Part shown: positions 61,256-64,000 of the stretch, one piece after another
Layout of the letters: the number at the start of each line of letters is the position of its first letter
How positions within the stretch are numbered: position 1 is the stretch's first letter
NCBI RefSeq assembly: GCF_014207565.1
Contig: NZ_JACHGJ010000002.1
Location: 806,001-870,000 of the forward strand
Length of the DNA: 64,000 nt
From: Spirochaeta isovalerica
Lineage (GTDB): Bacteria > Spirochaetota > Spirochaetia > DSM-2461
Direction of reading: 5' to 3'
The notes under the pieces: model-generated
Told to the model about the DNA's origin: nothing
The model's input: the letters and a program-made list of their open reading frames with translations, nothing else
Databases searched by the model: none
Made by a program: the position numbers and the translations under genes

Positions 61256-63244
61256 ATGAAGAAATGGCTTTTAACCATACCGGCTCTCCTGATTCTTATA
61301 GGAGTCTGGGTTGGAATAGACTTATATAATAATGGAAAAATCGAAAGAACCAATGCCAGGGATGACTATTCGCGATCTCTGAAATTGACAATCGACGATA
61401 TCATGATCGCTCTGGAAGAAGGGGAGGAGCCCGATTATTCAGAGATAGACGGTACGCTGGAATATATAAAAGGCCGGTATGACTGTTCCGACTTCAGGAT
61501 CCCTTCCATGATCCGCATTCTCTACAGCCACTCAGACAAACTCCCCGCCGATGTGGCGGAAAAAATCCGCGAGACCGCCACAGGGTTCAAATTCTGGATG
61601 GACCAGCCGGGAGACGATTCCATGTGCTACTGGTCGGAAAACCATCAGTTGCTCTTTTCATCAAGCGAATATCTGCTGGGTCACTATTACGGTGACGAAA
61701 TCTTCACCAATATGGATATTCGGGGCAGCGAACACAGCGAAATGGGTAAAAAAAGAGTGCTGACCTGGCTGGAACAGCGTTTTCTCTACGGGTTTACAGA
61801 ATGGTACTCCTCAACCTATTATGTCGAGGATATCGCACCGCTTGCCGTTCTGATCGACTTCGCTCCCGATGAAGAGGTGCGGACAAAAGCGTCCATCGTC
61901 ATGGATCTGCTCATTTATGATCTGGCGACCCAGAACTACAAGGGAACCTTTACGGTCAATTCGGGGCGCATGTATGAAAAAGCGAAGATGAGCGGACAGC
62001 ACAGTTCCATTAAAGATTCCATTTCGCTTATCTGGCCCCGTTACAATGAAATCCTCAATGTGGAACATATCGGAGGAATGGAAGCCAACTTCAAGTATGT
62101 AAAGCGCTATGAAGTTCCCGAAGTTCTGAGGGCCATCGGCTATGATCAGAACGGGGAGACCCTTATCAAAGCCAGTACAGGGCTCAATCTTTCCGAATTC
62201 GAAGCGGAGGGGCTGAACGGAACGGAAGACCCTCAGATCATGATGCAGTTCAACAGCGAGGCTTTCACCAATCCCGAAGTCATCGATAATACCATCAAAT
62301 ACATCGACCGGACCGGAATGTTCTCCAATGAGTTCCTCAATGATTTCAAGCTGATCAATCTGGGGCTGCTGAAGACATTCAAACTGTCTCCCGCAGTCTC
62401 CCGGCTCCTCGATCCGCTTTATGACGGCACGGCTATACAGCGGGCCAACACCTATATGTACCGGACGCCCGATTACGCCATGTCGACGGCCCAGGCCTAC
62501 CATCCCGGAATGCCGGGAGATCAGCACAGCCTTTTCTCCCTGACCATCAACAACGATTTCAATATCTTCGTTCAGAATCCGGCGGCTTCTCTCAAACCGG
62601 ACGGCGCGCTGGGCAATTCGCCCAATTACTGGGTCGGCAACGGCTATCATCCCCATACGGTTCAGGAGAAGAACATCAATATGAGCCTCTGGGTGCTTCC
62701 TGAAAAATTGAATCCACTCGGCGATCTGGCGGGCATGGCGAGAAAGATCAACAACTACACCCATGCCTTTTTTCCCCGGCAGTATATGGAACAGGCCATT
62801 GTGGAGGACAACTACGCTTTCGGAAAAATCGGCGATGTCTATGTGGCCCTGACGGGAAAAAGCGATCTGGTATATAAACCCTTTGAAGGGACGGCCTATG
62901 ATGAAGAGATGATACTGACCGAAGAGTATGATCTCATCCAGGAAGGCCGGGAAACATACTGGATTACCGAAACCGGCACATCCCGGCAGTACGGTGATTT
63001 TGAAACCTTCTGCGATGAAATCCGTTCGCTGGCCGTTTCCTACGAAGATGAAACGCTCAATTATAGAAATCTTCAGCTCACCTATAAGGGAGACTTCCTC
63101 GTCGATAACGAAGCCGTAGACCTGGAATACGACCGCTTTGACTCCAAATACGTCTTTGCGGAAAGAAAAAGCGATGTGATTGAGATCGATTTCGACGGGA
63201 AATCACTTCTTCTCGACTTCAATAACAGCAGGAGGGTATTTTGA
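61256..63244 (+). CDS. Membrane-anchored protein of the same unrecognised family (paralogue 2)
   Basis: The 662-residue protein has an N-terminal membrane helix (about 4-24) and then the same conserved blocks as the 57755 product: MCYWSENHQ at 123-131, EWYSSTYYVEDI at 182-193, NTYMYRTPDYAMSTAQ at 398-413, GDQHS at 421-425 and NYWVGNGYHP at 457-466. It is therefore a divergent paralogue placed outside the inner membrane. AAGGAAAA precedes the ATG. The pair suggests one step outside and one inside the cell around the transporter. Confidence 0.75.
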   Translation: MKKWLLTIPALLILIGVWVGIDLYNNGKIERTNARDDYSRSLKLTIDDIMIALEEGEEPDYSEIDGTLEYIKGRYDCSDFRIPSMIRILYSHSDKLPADVAEKIRETATGFKFWMDQPGDDSMCYWSENHQLLFSSSEYLLGHYYGDEIFTNMDIRGSEHSEMGKKRVLTWLEQRFLYGFTEWYSSTYYVEDIAPLAVLIDFAPDEEVRTKASIVMDLLIYDLATQNYKGTFTVNSGRMYEKAKMSGQHSSIKDSISLIWPRYNEILNVEHIGGMEANFKYVKRYEVPEVLRAIGYDQNGETLIKASTGLNLSEFEAEGLNGTEDPQIMMQFNSEAFTNPEVIDNTIKYIDRTGMFSNEFLNDFKLINLGLLKTFKLSPAVSRLLDPLYDGTAIQRANTYMYRTPDYAMSTAQAYHPGMPGDQHSLFSLTINNDFNIFVQNPAASLKPDGALGNSPNYWVGNGYHPHTVQEKNINMSLWVLPEKLNPLGDLAGMARKINNYTHAFFPRQYMEQAIVEDNYAFGKIGDVYVALTGKSDLVYKPFEGTAYDEEMILTEEYDLIQEGRETYWITETGTSRQYGDFETFCDEIRSLAVSYEDETLNYRNLQLTYKGDFLVDNEAVDLEYDRFDSKYVFAERKSDVIEIDFDGKSLLLDFNNSRRVF

Positions 63245-64000
63245 CAAAAGAATTTCAAATGATTCTGCAGCTGGCCGATGACACCACTAAACGGCTGGCC
63301 TATGATTCCATCCCCTGGATGTGGGGCGAAGCTCTCCTCATGCATTCTCTGGGGTTGATCAATGAGCACCTCGGGGAAGACCGGTATACCGATTACATCC
63401 GCAGTTATGCGGACTATCATATAGCGAAGGGATGCCGTATCGATCAGTCCGATACGCTGGCTCCGACTCTGGCGACCTATTATCTCCAGAAGAAGTTTCC
63501 CGGAGCGGGGTACAAGAAAACGACGGACCGCGGTCTCGACTACATAAAAAACTCCGAAAAAATCATACACAATATGCCCAATCATCTGGGGCATTCCCTC
63601 GAAGGGAAACTCTATCCGAAGAGCATCTGGGTCGATTCGATCATGATGTACGGCGTGTTTACGAGCCTCTACGCCAAAGAGCAGGGCGAGCAGTGGCTCA
63701 TGGATTTTGCTAAGAGCCAGCCCTCCTTTTTCCGCCGTTACCTCCAGGACGAGGAGGATAAATTGTTTGTGCACTGCTACTGGACGAAAAGCGGCCGTAA
63801 ATATCCGGAAAAACTGTACTGGGGCCGGGGAAACGGATGGGTCATCGGAGCCATGCCCATGCTTATCGGCAACCTGCCCGAAGGTCCGGAAAAAGAGGAA
63901 TGCAAAGATATCGTCCGGGAAGTGAGCAAAGCGCTCCTCCCTCTCCAGAGAGAAGACGGATACTTCGAGACGCTACTCAACAAACCGGGGACGACCCTGA
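63241..64000 (+). CDS. GH105/GH88-type unsaturated glycuronyl hydrolase (3' end outside window)
   Basis: The visible 253 residues match YteR-like hydrolases, which remove the unsaturated uronic acid left by polysaccharide lyases. Signatures are ADDTTKRLAYDSIPWMWGEALL at the N terminus, IWVDSIMMYGVF with the catalytic aspartate, and YWGRGNGWVIGAM. No signal peptide is seen, so it acts in the cytoplasm. The start is TTG at 63241 with GGAGGG four bases upstream; it overlaps the preceding stop by four bases. Confidence 0.88.
   Translation, partial: MTKEFQMILQLADDTTKRLAYDSIPWMWGEALLMHSLGLINEHLGEDRYTDYIRSYADYHIAKGCRIDQSDTLAPTLATYYLQKKFPGAGYKKTTDRGLDYIKNSEKIIHNMPNHLGHSLEGKLYPKSIWVDSIMMYGVFTSLYAKEQGEQWLMDFAKSQPSFFRRYLQDEEDKLFVHCYWTKSGRKYPEKLYWGRGNGWVIGAMPMLIGNLPEGPEKEECKDIVREVSKALLPLQREDGYFETLLNKPGTTL

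Noticed and set aside
61811-62764. 317-residue open frame on the - strand
   Set aside because: It is antisense to the membrane-anchored paralogue, which shares conserved blocks with 57755-59581; the antisense frame shows none.
1-64000. Mobile elements, CRISPR arrays, tRNA and rRNA genes
   Set aside because: I looked for repeats in regular arrays, transposase motifs, integrase motifs and cloverleaf-like or rRNA sequence and saw none.

Overview
The window is 64 kb of densely coding chromosome, about half G+C by eye, from a Gram-negative-type, free-living, carbohydrate-using bacterium. A free-living spirochaete of the Spirochaetaceae/Sediminispirochaeta kind is my best guess, because it combines SUF with SufU, a TTT carboxylate transporter, a lone E2-like acyltransferase beside an acyl-CoA ligase, split ChrA, several exported sensors and a GH10 lipoprotein. 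No marker gene in the window proves this. I see no rRNA, tRNA, CRISPR array, insertion sequence or prophage.

Layout. 1-10 kb: a truncated membrane protein, a membrane adenylate cyclase, a J-domain protein, a GGDEF diguanylate cyclase, a Zur-ZnuA zinc unit with two matching palindromic operators, a chemoreceptor, an AraC/GyrI-like regulator, TrmO and a GNAT-YoaP protein. 10-31 kb: assorted housekeeping and accessory genes, including an exported ferritin-like protein, a PlsC acyltransferase with a zinc ribbon, GltS, a MarR-controlled heterodimeric ABC exporter, a GH10 xylanase lipoprotein, PepF, oxidoreductases, a rhodanese, a methyltransferase and a two-gene ChrA chromate transporter. 30-36 kb: a MarR-nitroreductase-DODA unit with two copies of one operator, a membrane acyltransferase, an acyl-CoA ligase and an E2-like acyltransferase lacking its catalytic histidine. 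37-43 kb: sufBCDSU plus a DUF59 gene, preceded by a good Fur box.

43-57 kb is the most interesting metabolic region. A GntR regulator and a tctBAC carboxylate importer lie on one strand. A divergent ten-gene catabolic cluster follows: PdxA-like dehydrogenase, TIM-barrel isomerase, VOC protein, two-subunit transketolase, iron alcohol dehydrogenase, LarA-type racemase, Asp/Glu racemase-like protein, glycerate kinase and aldo/keto reductase. GTATAC-centred boxes occur at the gntR promoter, on both sides of the tctB promoter and at the pdxA promoter, which ties the locus together. The gene set suggests catabolism of an imported hydroxy- or sugar acid to glycerate and phosphoglycerate. I do not recognise it as a described pathway.

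57-64 kb is an IclR-led polysaccharide-use locus. It has two divergent paralogues of a roughly 600-residue family I do not recognise (one cytoplasmic, one membrane-anchored), a GPH-type sugar transporter with an unusual soluble insertion, and the start of a GH105-type unsaturated glucuronyl/galacturonyl hydrolase. The two unknown proteins are candidate new uronic-acid-polymer-processing enzymes.

A pattern crosses the window. Seven genes, five of them transcription regulators, have a -10-like hexamer ending exactly six bases before the ATG and no Shine-Dalgarno sequence, which predicts leaderless mRNAs.
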